Part shown: positions 9,471-17,773 of the stretch, one piece after another
How positions within the stretch are numbered: the stretch's first letter is position 1
How the letters are laid out: every line of letters starts with the position of its first letter
Assembly (NCBI RefSeq): GCF_001419765.1
Contig: NZ_LIRK01000092.1
Span: 1-36,406, forward strand
DNA: 36,406 bases
Direction: 5' to 3'
From: Streptomyces torulosus
Lineage (GTDB): Bacteria > Actinomycetota > Actinomycetes > Streptomycetales > Streptomycetaceae
Notes under the pieces: generated by a model
Database searches by the model: none
Seen by the model: the letters and a program-made list of their open reading frames with translations, nothing else
Told to the model about the DNA's origin: nothing
Position numbers and translations under genes: made by a program

Positions 9471-10166
9471 TCAGGAAGCGCCTCCTTCACCCGAAGAACG
9501 ATGCGTGGGGTCGTCACGAACCGCCCGAGTGGCCAAAGCAGCACGCTCGGCACCGATGGTGGTGTCCTCGCCGTGTCCGGTGTGTACGACCGTGTCGTCG
9601 GGGAGGGCGAACAGCTTGGTCTGGACAGAGTCCTCGAGCGTGGGTCGGTCGCTGTAGGACCGGCCGGTCGCGCCGGGACCGCCCTTGAAGAGAGTGTCTC
9701 CGGTGAAGACGCAGCCGAGCTCCGGGGCGTGGAGGCAGACAGCTCCGGGAGCGTGGCCGGGTGTGTGGAGGACGGTCAGGGCCACTCCGCCCACCTCGAT
9801 CATCGCGCCGTCGGCGAGGTCGAGGTCCCAGAGGTGATCGGTGTGCGTGAGCTCCCACAGCGGCTGGTCGTCGGGGTGCAGCATGATCGGCGCACCCGAC
9901 CCTCCGTTCACTCGCTCCCGCAGCGCGGGCGCGACGCGGACGTGGTCGTCGTGGGCATGGGTGCACACGATCGCCTTGACGGTCCGGTCGCCCACCACGG
10001 TGAGGATGGCCTCGACGGAGTGCGGGGCGTCGATGACCACGCACTCGGTGTCGTCGCCGACGACCCAGACGTTGTTCTCGACTTCGTAGGTCTTCCCGTC
10101 GAGGCTGAACTTCCCCCTGCTGACGGCATGGTCCACTCGCACCCGACCTGTCGACGGCCGGGCCAT
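9471..10166 (-). CDS. Metallo-beta-lactamase-fold hydrolase, mscR partner
   Basis: This 231-residue MBL-fold protein has the dinuclear metal motif HAHDDH (residues 70-75), a further His in VLHTPGHAPGAV, the bridging Asp in FTGDTLF and a late His in HTGHGEDT. The glyoxalase-II-like GHAPGAVCL context suggests hydrolysis of a thioester. Its start codon overlaps the mscR stop by one base (TGATG), so it is the second gene of a two-gene operon. The same mscR-MBL pairing is known in mycobacteria (Rv2259-Rv2260). From that context the likely, unproven role is hydrolysis of S-formylmycothiol or a related mycothiol ester to formate and mycothiol. Confidence 0.88.
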   Translation of the reverse strand: MARPSTGRVRVDHAVSRGKFSLDGKTYEVENNVWVVGDDTECVVIDAPHSVEAILTVVGDRTVKAIVCTHAHDDHVRVAPALRERVNGGSGAPIMLHPDDQPLWELTHTDHLWDLDLADGAMIEVGGVALTVLHTPGHAPGAVCLHAPELGCVFTGDTLFKGGPGATGRSYSDRPTLEDSVQTKLFALPDDTVVHTGHGEDTTIGAERAALATRAVRDDPTHRSSGEGGAS

Positions 10167-11269
10167 CAGAGGATCACCACCGAGCGCAGCACGTCGCCGT
10201 GGTGCATCCGCTCGAAGGCGGCCTCCACGTCGGCGATCCCGATCTCCTCGGTCACGAACGCGTCGAGGTCAAGCCGGCCCTGCTGGTAGAGGTCGACCAG
10301 CATCGGGAAGTCGCGGCTTGGCAGGCAATCGCCGTACCAGCTCGACTTCAGTGCGCCGCCCCGGCCGAACACGTCGATGAGGGGCAGGTCGGGCACCTTC
10401 ATGTCCGGGGTGGGCACTCCGACCAGGACGAGGGTGCCAGCGAGGTCGCGGGCGTAGAACGCCTGCTTCCAGGTCTCCGGACGGCCAACGGCCTCGATTA
10501 CCACGTCGGCGCCCTCCGCGCCCTCGTAGGTCTCCGTGCAGATCCGCTTGACTTCCGCCGCCACATCCACCGCCGTAGAGTCGACCGCGTGCGTGGCGCC
10601 CATACGCTTGGCGGTCTCCAGCTTCTTCCCGTCGATGTCCACTGCGATGATCGGGCTGGCACCCGCCAGCGCCGAGGCCGCGACCGCTGCCATCCCGACG
10701 CCGCCACAGCCGATCACAGCGACCGACTTCCCGCGGGTGACGGCACCGGTGTTGATCGCCGCGCCGATGCCGGCCATCACCCCGCAGCCCAGCAGACCAA
10801 CGGCGGCCGGCCGGGCCTCGGGGTCCACCTTGGTGCACTGGCCGGCGGCGACCAGCGTCTTCTCCGCGAACGCCCCGATGCCCAGCGCGGGCGACAGCTC
10901 CGTGCCGTCCTCCAGTGACATTTTCTGGGTCGCGTTGTGAGTGCTGAAGCAGTAGTGCGGGTCGCCCCGCCTGCACGCACGACACTCACCGCACACCGAC
11001 CGCCAGTTGAGCACCACGAAGTCACCTGGCGCGACGCCGGAGACGCCGGGTCCGATTTCTTCCACAATCCCCGAGGCCTCGTGGCCCAGCAGGAACGGAA
11101 AGCCGTCGTTGATGCCTCCCTCTCGGTAGTGCAGGTCGGTGTGACACACCCCGCACGCCAGGATCTTCACCACCGCCTCACCGGGGCCCGGGGTCGGCAC
11201 GTTGATCGTCACCACCTCGACCGGCTTCCCCTTCGTGCGGGCGACGACGGCCTTGACCTGCTGCGCCAT
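10166..11269 (-). CDS. mscR: S-(hydroxymethyl)mycothiol dehydrogenase (formaldehyde dehydrogenase)
   Basis: This 367-residue zinc-dependent medium-chain dehydrogenase of the MscR/AdhE2 type oxidises the mycothiol adduct of formaldehyde with NAD+ and also acts on S-nitrosomycothiol. Visible motifs are catalytic zinc Cys42 (CGVCHTD) and His63 (GHEA), structural zinc Cys93/96/99/107 (CGECRACR...YC), and a Rossmann motif GCGGVGMAA. Length and motif order match mycobacterial MscR. GAGGAG lies 8 nt before the ATG. Mycothiol dependence itself is inferred from family and taxon. The gene heads an operon with the MBL hydrolase and has a promoter preceded by a 15-bp palindrome shared with the fused aminotransferase-ALDH gene. 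Confidence 0.9.
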   Translation of the reverse strand: MAQQVKAVVARTKGKPVEVVTINVPTPGPGEAVVKILACGVCHTDLHYREGGINDGFPFLLGHEASGIVEEIGPGVSGVAPGDFVVLNWRSVCGECRACRRGDPHYCFSTHNATQKMSLEDGTELSPALGIGAFAEKTLVAAGQCTKVDPEARPAAVGLLGCGVMAGIGAAINTGAVTRGKSVAVIGCGGVGMAAVAASALAGASPIIAVDIDGKKLETAKRMGATHAVDSTAVDVAAEVKRICTETYEGAEGADVVIEAVGRPETWKQAFYARDLAGTLVLVGVPTPDMKVPDLPLIDVFGRGGALKSSWYGDCLPSRDFPMLVDLYQQGRLDLDAFVTEEIGIADVEAAFERMHHGDVLRSVVIL

Positions 11270-11318
11270 GCTGCGTACTCCTCTACGGTCTCGTTTGGGC
11301 CAGGTGACAAGTCAGTGG

Positions 11319-11348
11319 AGTGTGGATTCACCAACCGTACGAAGTCAA
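11319..11348 (-). promoter_or_regulatory. Predicted mscR promoter
   Basis: Reading leftward, TTGACT (11343-11348) is followed after 18 nt by CACACT (11319-11324). The -35 is a good vegetative match and the -10 is weak. The leader to the mscR ATG would be about 45 nt. A palindrome lies exactly 18 nt upstream of the -35, an activator-like position. Confidence 0.45.
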
Positions 11349-11366
11349 GACGATGGAGATGAAAAT

Positions 11367-11381
11367 TGTACGGTCCGTTCA
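11367..11381. promoter_or_regulatory. 15-bp palindrome upstream of mscR (shared operator)
   Basis: TGTACGGTCCGTTCA is a near-perfect inverted repeat (arms TGTACGG / CCGTTCA, one mismatch). It equals the palindrome at 20684-20698 except for one arm base and the central base. It sits 18 nt upstream of the mscR -35, the same spacing as at the other site. The binding protein is unknown. Confidence 0.55.
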
Positions 11382-11563
11382 GTTTCGCGTTCGGCCAAGT
11401 GGTCGGGCGATGCGGCGACGCACCTGTCGGTCAGCGACGGACGGCTGACCTGCGTCGCCTGCTGGACGGCTCGCCGCGCGGTATCGATCAACGGCCCAGA
11501 CACATCACGAAGGTCGCGGTCGGTGGCCTGGGGGCATTCCGGGAAAGGGAGATTCCTTGCCAA

Positions 11564-13042
11564 TCAGTTGATCGACTGCCGGCCTATGCGTGCGTACACC
11601 GCAGGACGAACCGATCGGTACACCAGTGCCAGGACGATTCCTGCGAGGAAGACGCCCCAGATGACGAACTGAAGCACGATGGCAATGCCGCGGTCGCCGC
11701 CCGTCAGGAGCACGAAGTTGCTCAGCGAGAGGTAGAGAGCCGCACCCAGGCCCAGGCACGCCAGGGCCGGAGCGACAAGCGTGTGCCAGTACGTCGAGTC
11801 GTTGATCTCGCTACGTGCCTTGCGGAAGAAGACCAGGACGGCAACGCCGGTCAGGAACATCAGCAACAGAAGGGGGAAGCCGCCCGCTCCCGCCAGCCAC
11901 GCGTAGGAGGAGGCCGGGTCACTGCGGGAGAACAGCAGCACGCTGGCACCGAGGATGGCGCTGAGGACCAGCGAGCTGACGTACGGCGACCCGTGGCGTG
12001 GGTGCACTCGCCCGAGCACGGCCGGCAGGGCCCCGTCGGCACCCAGCAGGTATCCGTACCGCGCGATGATGTTCTGGCACGAGACCACTGCGGCGAAGGC
12101 GGAGGTCACCACTAGCATGGACACCGCGTCCCGGGCCCACGTGCCAACAAAACCCTTCATGGCGTCCGTGAACATGCCCGGTGCGTTGCCGCCGGCGATG
12201 CCCGGGGCCGCCGTGGGGCCGTAGGCGATGACCAGCAGCCACGTCGTGAGGGTGTAGAAGACGCCGACGAGCGCGACCGCAAGGTACGTGGCCCGGGGTA
12301 TCGTGCGCCGCGGGTCTCTCGTCTCCTCCCGGAAAATGGCGGTGGCCTCGAAACCGATGAACGTGATCACGGCAAACAGCACCGCGACTCCCACCGCTCC
12401 TCCGTCGAGGGAACTCCAGGCGAACGGGGTGAGCGTACGGCCTTCAGGACCGCCCTTCCCCGCCACAGCCACATCGAAGACCAGGACGATCGCGAGTTCG
12501 AGCACCATCACTGCGGACAGCATCTTCGCCGACAGGTCGATCCTGAAATACCCGAAGACACCGACGATCGCCACCAGGGCAAGCGAGTACAGCCACCACG
12601 GCACCTCGGGACCGTGGAAGGTACTGACCACCAGGTCTTGGGCGACGATCCCGAAGAAGAACGTGACACCGAGCCCGATCATCAAATACCCCAGGATGGC
12701 GAGGAAGCTCGCGGCGAGCCCCACCACCTTGCTCAGACCGGCACTGATGTAGGCGTAGAAGGCGCCGGGGTTGGGCAGGAAGCGGCTCATGGTGGTGTAG
12801 CCGACGGAGAAGAGCAGCAGCACCACGGTCGCGGCGGCGAAGGCCAGAGGGGCCCCCGCCCCCGCGAACCCGATGACCAGCGGCAGCACGCCCACCACAC
12901 TCGCCAGCGGAGCGGCGAACGCCAGGACGGTGAGGGCGAGTTCGATCACGCCCATCCGGCCGCGGAGGCGGTTCTCGGTGCCGTCGCGCTCCCCGGAAAC
13001 CCGCACTGTGTCGGCGGCCCTCGGTTGGGTTCTCTTGCTCAT
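11564..13042 (-). CDS. APC-superfamily amino acid/amine permease
   Basis: This 492-residue polytopic inner-membrane protein has about 12 hydrophobic segments. Helix 1 reads IELALTVLAFAAPLASVVGV, with the unwound small-residue region expected of APC transporters. Family signatures include GFEATAIFREETRDPRRTIPRA (about residues 240-260) and YGYLLGADGALPAVLGRVHP between later helices. It most likely takes up an amino acid or amine by cation symport or exchange. ATG at 13042 is preferred over the upstream frame because AGGA precedes it by about 6 nt. It lies directly downstream of an amidohydrolase remnant, and the surrounding genes handle amines, so an amine or amino-alcohol substrate is a reasonable inference. 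Confidence 0.88.
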   Translation of the reverse strand: MSKRTQPRAADTVRVSGERDGTENRLRGRMGVIELALTVLAFAAPLASVVGVLPLVIGFAGAGAPLAFAAATVVLLLFSVGYTTMSRFLPNPGAFYAYISAGLSKVVGLAASFLAILGYLMIGLGVTFFFGIVAQDLVVSTFHGPEVPWWLYSLALVAIVGVFGYFRIDLSAKMLSAVMVLELAIVLVFDVAVAGKGGPEGRTLTPFAWSSLDGGAVGVAVLFAVITFIGFEATAIFREETRDPRRTIPRATYLAVALVGVFYTLTTWLLVIAYGPTAAPGIAGGNAPGMFTDAMKGFVGTWARDAVSMLVVTSAFAAVVSCQNIIARYGYLLGADGALPAVLGRVHPRHGSPYVSSLVLSAILGASVLLFSRSDPASSYAWLAGAGGFPLLLLMFLTGVAVLVFFRKARSEINDSTYWHTLVAPALACLGLGAALYLSLSNFVLLTGGDRGIAIVLQFVIWGVFLAGIVLALVYRSVRPAVYARIGRQSIN

Positions 13043-13060
13043 GTTGGGTCCTGTCTCGCG

Positions 13061-13089
13061 AATCTGAAAGCTGAAGGGTTGTCGGTCAA
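13061..13089 (-). promoter_or_regulatory. Possible permease promoter
   Basis: Reading leftward, TTGACC (13084-13089) and CAGATT (13061-13066) are separated by 17 nt, about 20 nt before the permease ATG. The -35 is strong and the -10 weak. It lies between the end of the amidohydrolase remnant and the permease. Confidence 0.35.
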
Positions 13090-13107
13090 GGGAATGGCTC
13101 GGCGGAC

Positions 13108-13335
13108 TCAGATGGCGAGAGCGTGTACCGTGCACCCTTCGAAGACCGTGCGGACGACTTTCGTGTCCCCGATGTCGTCGGCCAGCACCTCGTAGAGGTT
13201 GCGGCGGTCGAAGGCCATGAAGTCGGCGTACTTGCCCGGTTCCAGGGAGCCCCGCCCCTCGGCGCGTTCGACCGCTCGGACTCCCTCAATCGTAAGTGCG
13301 CGCAGGGCGTACACCAGGTCAACGGAGAGTTCGCG
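13108..13335 (-). pseudogene. Amidohydrolase (YtcJ-like), C-terminal fragment
   Basis: From about 13329 to the stop at 13108-13110 the frame reads LVYALRALTIEGVRAVERAE, then GSLEPGKYADFMAFDR and TKVVRTVFEG. These are the last helix and the beta-sandwich return of amidohydrolases of the YtcJ/DUF-type (normally over 500 residues). The roughly 40 codons upstream in frame have no family similarity, and no start codon is supported. The metal-binding barrel is missing. Another fragment of the same kind of protein, same strand and correct order, lies at 17246-17690; the two may be one gene broken by rearrangement. Confidence 0.7.
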
Positions 13336-13595
13336 TCCAGTCGGAATGAGGTCTCCGAGGCGAAAGCAGTGAGCGGAGTTCCGGTGTGGCGTGCAGCCGT
13401 CGCGGGAGGTGCGCCGGGGTACGTGGTTCCGCCCGATCCGGGCGAGGCGCAACGGTGTCCCGGTCTAAGGCCGGGCGCCCATCAATCTCCGCTCAACGGC
13501 GGCGTGGCGCTCTCGGCAGGACGGAGGTGGGTCGGCCTAGCGGGTGCGATGCCAGTTCCTGTGGTGGAGCGACATCGGAACGTCGGCGGTACGTG
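13336..13595. other. Gap between amidohydrolase fragment and kinase gene
   Basis: About 260 bases without a supported gene. The only open frames are unsupported antisense ones. The sequence probably marks the rearrangement boundary of the broken amidohydrolase. No repeat or IS end is obvious. Confidence 0.3.
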
Positions 13596-14618
13596 TCAGG
13601 CGACAGGCCTTTTGTCGAACTGGCCGAGGTAGTTCTCAGCGAGCTCACAGGTCCGCCGGGGGAACTCGGCCAGCCACTCCCGTGTCACCTCGATGCCGGA
13701 GTTGTTGCCGAGGAAGGCGAGAGTCAGCAGCCGCCTCAGCATCAGGAACGTCGGGATCTCCCTCTCGTCCTCGTCGGACAGAGGTCGGACCTCACGGTAC
13801 GCCTGCACCCACGAGGCGATCATCTCATCGGACTGCGGGTGGTCCTCGTAGAACGTCAGGGCCGTGGCCAGGTCGTAGAGCCACCAGCCGAAGCCGGCGT
13901 CGTCGAAGTCGATGAGATGGCAGACATCGCCGTCGACGAGGAGGTTGGAGCTGCGCAGATCAGCATGAACTAGTCCAAAGCGGCTTCGATCGGTTCCGAA
14001 TCGGTTGAGGCGGTCGGTCACGACCTGTTCGAGACGCTCCAGCATCTGTCGTTGTCCCGCGTCGTCGACGCCCGCCTGCCAACGCCCCCAGCGGGGCTGT
14101 TTCCCGAAGGCGGCCTCGGTGTCCCAGCGGCCACGGCGGAACCAGGCGGGCCGTTTCCAGTCGACGGCATGCTGGTGCAGCTGAGCGGACATAAGCCCCA
14201 AGCGAGGCATTATCGCGGCGAGTTCACCGTCCTGCGGTTCCTTGCCGGTGACGTGCTCGAAGACGACGAGGCTGGCCACGGTTCCGGTGACGGGATCGGC
14301 GACACGGATCGCCGACTCCCCTGAGTCGCTGACGAGTGCGCTCACCACCGGCACGTCCGACTCCTTCTTCAGCGCCGCAAGCCAGGCGAGCTCAGAACAC
14401 ACCTCCTCGTGGGCACGCCGACCGAGCGGGCTGATGCGAACCACGACCGGTGGACGGTCGGCGGGACGGGCGCGCAACGCGACGTTCTCCGACAGCGGTA
14501 GCAGCTCGATCGGAACATCGGCGTCGATCCCGAACCGCGGTAGGGCCTCGGCGGCGATACGCAGCCCAGCAGCCATGCGGCAGTTTTCAGACGTCTCTCC
14601 CTGGCCGTTCTTGGCCAT
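13596..14618 (-). CDS. APH-fold small-molecule kinase (COG2334-like phosphotransferase)
   Basis: This 340-residue cytoplasmic kinase has the aminoglycoside-phosphotransferase/choline-kinase fold. The catalytic loop is GLVHADLRSSNLL (His218, Asp220, Asn225) and the metal motif is LIDFDDAG (Asp237). The N-lobe lysine is not clear: VVVRISP carries Arg61 where Lys is common. ATG at 14618 is favoured by AGGAGG 7 nt upstream. Fold relatives phosphorylate homoserine, hydroxylysine, choline or ethanolamine. It lies near an ETNPPL/AGXT2L-type PLP enzyme, whose relatives remove phosphate and ammonia from phospho-amino-alcohols. An ethanolamine- or hydroxylysine-like substrate is therefore a testable guess. 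An antibiotic-resistance role is less likely in this context. Confidence 0.78.
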   Translation of the reverse strand: MAKNGQGETSENCRMAAGLRIAAEALPRFGIDADVPIELLPLSENVALRARPADRPPVVVRISPLGRRAHEEVCSELAWLAALKKESDVPVVSALVSDSGESAIRVADPVTGTVASLVVFEHVTGKEPQDGELAAIMPRLGLMSAQLHQHAVDWKRPAWFRRGRWDTEAAFGKQPRWGRWQAGVDDAGQRQMLERLEQVVTDRLNRFGTDRSRFGLVHADLRSSNLLVDGDVCHLIDFDDAGFGWWLYDLATALTFYEDHPQSDEMIASWVQAYREVRPLSDEDEREIPTFLMLRRLLTLAFLGNNSGIEVTREWLAEFPRRTCELAENYLGQFDKRPVA

Positions 14619-15037
14619 GATGGATCCTCCTGGCGGGTCTGGCACGAAGTACGCAGGATCGATGGCGGCACCCTCCCGGCGTCAACCGATGGCTGACAGC
14701 AGCCCGGGACGTACCGGTGGCGAGAACAGTAGGGCGACGGAAAGACGGGGACAATACCGAGAGGCCAATTATTTTACGAAGCGTTCAAAATTTATGGCAC
14801 CGAAACCCGGCGCACACCGAGGCGGGACTCCGGCCGGCCACCCCCGAACCCGGACCGGCTGGCCAAGTATTTACGTTGACCACTAGTTCAAAGTCTGGAC
14901 GGGTCGTACAGTAATCGCCGTCGAGGTGGCGCCCCGAGCGTCCGCCGTCGGTGCCGCTTCGAGACCTTCTCCCCTCTCATCAGCCAGGTGACACAGCAGT
15001 CCTCTGTCTTCGAACGCATGCGCCCAGGAGGCCTCTC
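14619..15037. promoter_or_regulatory. Divergent promoter region of kinase and FAD oxidase
   Basis: These 419 bases contain no supported gene. An A/T-rich patch, unusual for this genome, spans about 14766-14797. A leftward TTGACG (14680-14685) may be the kinase -35. A rightward TTGACC lies at 14876-14881. A degenerate copy of the shared palindrome lies at 14896-14910. Confidence 0.4.
14896..14910. promoter_or_regulatory. Degenerate copy of the shared palindrome
   Basis: TGGACGGGTCGTACA differs at three positions from the palindrome at 20684-20698, and its arms pair with two mismatches, although flanking CTG/CAG extend it. It lies between the divergent kinase and oxidase genes. It does not show the 18-nt spacing to a TTGAC box seen at the two stronger sites, so it is only a candidate. 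Confidence 0.3.
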
Positions 15038-16174
15038 ATGCATGAACGAAACGATTACGACGTGATCGTCGCCGGACTCGGCCCCTGGGGAGCCGCCGGT
15101 AGCTGGCATCTCGCCAGGAGAGGACTGAAGGTGCTGGGCCTCGACCGCCACACTCCTCCGCACGGCTACGGGAGTCACGGTGGAGCGACACGGCTGGCCC
15201 GCCAGTCCAACAGCACCGGAACCGAGTACCTCCCCCTGACCCACCGCACTTTCGCCCTCTGGCGCGAACTCTCCGCCGAGGCCGGCCACGACCTGCTCGT
15301 CGAATCCGGCACCGTCTTCATCGGCAAGCCGGGCTCCGGCTGGTTCGACAGGACCCTCAAGAGCCTGGAGACTTCCGCGATCAAGCACGAGATCCTCGAC
15401 GGCCCCACTGCGCGATCCCGGTTCCCGGCCTTCGAGGTAGACACCGACGAGACCACGGTGTTCGAACCGCACGGCACCGTGGCGCTGGTCGTCGAAGGCA
15501 TCAAGGCCCTACACGCTCAGGCCCGTCGCCACGGCGCCGAGCTGCGCTTCGAAACACCAGTCGAGGCATACAGCGAGGATGCTGACGGTGTGGAGGTCCG
15601 CACCCCGTCGGGCACCTACCGCGCAGACCGGCTCGTAGTGGCCGTGGGCGCCTGGTCCGGACAGCTGCTCGGCCTGGACCTGCCCGTGGCCGTGGAACGC
15701 CAGGTCCTCTTCAACTTCGCCGCCCCAGAGGGCTCCCGGCCGGAAACCGCGGTCTACTTCTCGGCCCCGCCCGGTGACGACGCCGCCCCGTTCTACGGCT
15801 GCCCGGAACCAGACGGCAGCTACAAGGTCAGCCTCCCATCGCGCGGCAACGAGATCGCCCCGGACCAGCTCACCGACCACCAGCCCACAGAGAGCGAACT
15901 CGCCGTGGTCCGCGAGTACGTACGCAAGCGCATACCGGGAATCGACAGTGACCCCATCCATTCCACCGTCTGCATGTGGAGCGAAGTCGCTGACGGGCAC
16001 TGGGTCATCGGCGCTCACCCGAAGCACCGACGGATCATCTTCGGCGCGGGCTGCATGGGGCGCGGTTTCCGGTACGCGCCAGTCGTGGGCGAAGCCCTCG
16101 CGGACCTGGCGACCGGTATCGAGAGGTCCGACATGGCGATGTTCGCTCCCGAACGGTTCCGAGCGCTCGCGTGA
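15038..16174 (+). CDS. FAD-dependent amine oxidase (sarcosine/N-methyltryptophan oxidase type)
   Basis: This 378-residue DAO-family flavoenzyme has the dinucleotide motif GLGPWG (residues 13-18) and the SHGGATRLAR segment that contacts FAD in monomeric sarcosine oxidase relatives. STVCMWSEVADGHWVIG carries Cys312 at the position of the covalent flavin-linking Cys. A glycine-rich GAGCMGRGFRYAPVVGE segment closes the FAD site. Relatives oxidise N-methyl or primary amino groups, giving H2O2 plus formaldehyde (from N-methyl groups) or another aldehyde. ATG at 15038 follows AGGAGG (15026-15031) at ideal spacing. The gene is divergent from the kinase and followed by a TetR gene. Formaldehyde production would explain nearby mscR; the substrate is not readable. 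Confidence 0.85.
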   Translation: MHERNDYDVIVAGLGPWGAAGSWHLARRGLKVLGLDRHTPPHGYGSHGGATRLARQSNSTGTEYLPLTHRTFALWRELSAEAGHDLLVESGTVFIGKPGSGWFDRTLKSLETSAIKHEILDGPTARSRFPAFEVDTDETTVFEPHGTVALVVEGIKALHAQARRHGAELRFETPVEAYSEDADGVEVRTPSGTYRADRLVVAVGAWSGQLLGLDLPVAVERQVLFNFAAPEGSRPETAVYFSAPPGDDAAPFYGCPEPDGSYKVSLPSRGNEIAPDQLTDHQPTESELAVVREYVRKRIPGIDSDPIHSTVCMWSEVADGHWVIGAHPKHRRIIFGAGCMGRGFRYAPVVGEALADLATGIERSDMAMFAPERFRALA

Positions 16175-16368
16175 GAAGCCCAGGGCCGCCCCGAGTGACG
16201 ACCCGTGCCTCCCCCAGGAGGGCGTCGCCGCTGTGACCCTTCGGGTAGGGGAACGCCCCCGCCTGTGATCGAGGCGGTTCGCCCGACCGTCACGCGGTGC
16301 GGAGCGGTACAGGTATCGTCAGGGAAACTAAAATCGGCCGAACAACCGAGCACAAAAGGATGTCTCTC

Positions 16369-16983
16369 GTGGCGGGCAAGACGACACCGCAGGAACCCCC
16401 CCGTCTGACGCTCCGCGAGCGGAACCGGCTGCGTACGCGCCGCGAACTCCTGGACGCGGCCTTGGAGGTCTTCGCGGAGTCCGGCTACGGGTTGGCGTCG
16501 GTGGAGAACATCGCGTCACGCGCCGGCGCGTCCAAGGCGACCCTGTACACCTACTTTCCCGAAGGGCGCGAGCAGCTTTTCCGTGAGCTGTACGAGGAGA
16601 TCAACGACGAGGTCATCGAGGCGGCCTCGGCGATCTATACCACGGAGGGTGACTTCCCCTCCCGGGTGGTCGCTCTCACCGAAATCGTGCTGGAGATCGG
16701 GCTCAGGCCACTGATCGGCCGCTTCTACTCAATCGACGACCCCGGGCTCGACCAGGCACTCGATCCGGTACGGGGGCACGCCTCCCGAGTGTGTGTCGAT
16801 CTCATCTCCGCGGACCTTGCCGCTGCACAGGAGGCCGGCACCGTGAGGACGCAAGCCTCGGCGCGGGCGATAGCCGATCTCCTGGTGGGTGCCATGCGAT
16901 CAGGCCTCTCCGAGGTGGGACGTTCCAGAGCCACGCCCACGGAGATCCTGCCCGCGATGCAAGCCCTCGTCAGCGGCTTGTAG
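16369..16983 (+). CDS. TetR-family regulator, downstream of FAD oxidase
   Basis: About 204 residues. After a basic leader (ERNRLRTRRELLDAALEVF) comes a clear TetR helix-turn-helix, VENIASRAGASKATLYTYFP (about residues 42-61), and an all-helical ligand-binding part ending QALVSGL. GTG at 16369 is preferred because AAAGGA lies 8 nt upstream; the in-frame ATG at 16360 overlaps that ribosome site. It lies about 190 nt after the FAD oxidase on the same strand, and a small palindrome (TCGGCCGA) sits just before it. It is a candidate regulator of the oxidase/kinase divergon; whether it binds the shared 15-bp palindrome is unknown. Confidence 0.85.
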   Translation: MAGKTTPQEPPRLTLRERNRLRTRRELLDAALEVFAESGYGLASVENIASRAGASKATLYTYFPEGREQLFRELYEEINDEVIEAASAIYTTEGDFPSRVVALTEIVLEIGLRPLIGRFYSIDDPGLDQALDPVRGHASRVCVDLISADLAAAQEAGTVRTQASARAIADLLVGAMRSGLSEVGRSRATPTEILPAMQALVSGL

Positions 16984-17245
16984 GGCCTCAGACTCAGGTA
17001 CCGCCCGTCAGTCAGCCAATGGTCCGCCGGTGCGACCGACCGACTTCATAGCCCACCCTCAGCCGCCGATGCTGACGGCGGACTCCTCCCCGAAGCGGTG
17101 CAAGGTTTCCGCCGTCAGGCTGGGCTAGGACAGAATCGCTTTCCCAGCGAAACCGGGCATCGAGCCTCGGGGGCAACATCACCGAAATAGCGCGTGAGGC
17201 CGGGCTGACAAGGCGGTCTGAAGCCGTACTTCGCGGGCAAGGGCG
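16984..17245. other. Degenerate stretch after TetR
   Basis: About 260 bases with no intact gene. On the + strand, 17172-17213 reads GNITEIAREAGLTR, reminiscent of a helix-turn-helix antitoxin, but frame and flanks do not support a gene. The region leads into the amidohydrolase remnant and is probably rearrangement debris. Confidence 0.25.
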
Positions 17246-17690
17246 AGATCCAGCGACGAGCGTGGCACTGGCGTCGAGCAGGCTGCGGCACGGCCAGGAC
17301 TCGTCCACCAGCGACGCGGGCACCTGCTGCTTGATGCTTTCCTGGAGAACACTGGTGAACCAGATGAACCGGGAGACGTCGGCGCCCACGCCCAGCTCGG
17401 CGAAGGGCGGCAGGTCGTCGGGGTGAATGAACGCCACGCGGGCGACCTGGAAGCGGGGACCGGGCCGCACTCGCCTCACACGCGTGCGAGGACACCGAGG
17501 ACAACACGGACTGACAGTACAGCTCCCCGTCGCGGTCTCCTGCCCGCGAGCGCGAATAGGACTGGGGCAGCGCGGTGGTCCCGGGTCATCGGCACGCCGT
17601 CCAGGACGACGTTTACGAACTCGGGGCGCACCAGTTCCCCGCGGTCGGACCTCAGCGTTTCGACGAATCCGTCCACGGACACACCGTCTG
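17246..17690 (-). pseudogene. Amidohydrolase (YtcJ-like), internal fragments with frameshift/deletion
   Basis: Two pieces of one protein are visible. One frame (about 17581-17682) gives VRPEFVNVVLDGVPMTR, the strand before the central barrel loop of YtcJ-type amidohydrolases. A second frame (17246-17460) gives IHPDDLPPFAELGVGADVSR, then SVLQESIKQQVPASLVDESW and LLDASATLVAGS. The catalytic Asp normally follows AGS, but here Arg appears (SRPCP). Sequence joining the pieces is partly deleted. The N-terminal half is absent; the fused aminotransferase-ALDH terminator lies next to it. The C-terminal fragment at 13108-13335 is in the order and orientation expected if a 3.9-kb block now separates the parts. 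Confidence 0.7.
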
Positions 17691-17718
17691 GTCATTCAGA
17701 ATTTTTTGCCGAGGCCAG

Positions 17719-17762
17719 CCGCGCCCCGGCGGACGAGCATGTCGCTGTCCGCCGGGGCGCGG
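17719..17762 (-). terminator. Perfect 16-bp hairpin terminator after the fused aminotransferase-ALDH gene
   Basis: CCGCGCCCCGGCGGAC (17719-17734) and its exact complement (17747-17762) flank a 12-nt loop. The structure begins 11 nt past the stop codon at 17774-17776. No U-tract follows in the leftward direction. Confidence 0.8.
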
Positions 17763-17773
17763 GCGTTACCGGT

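Noticed and set aside
13596..14618. Aminoglycoside-resistance kinase
   Set aside because: The APH fold is shared by many metabolic kinases; the neighbours handle amines and no resistance context is seen.
9287..16316. Similar GCGGAG-CGGTACAG strings before two TetR genes (about 9290 and 16300) as a shared operator
   Set aside because: The two strings differ in length by one base, are not palindromic and could easily be chance in this base composition.
17172..17213. Helix-turn-helix antitoxin-like peptide (GNITEIAREAGLTR)
   Set aside because: Only about 14 residues resemble the family, flanks do not fit in any frame, and it lies in degenerate sequence.
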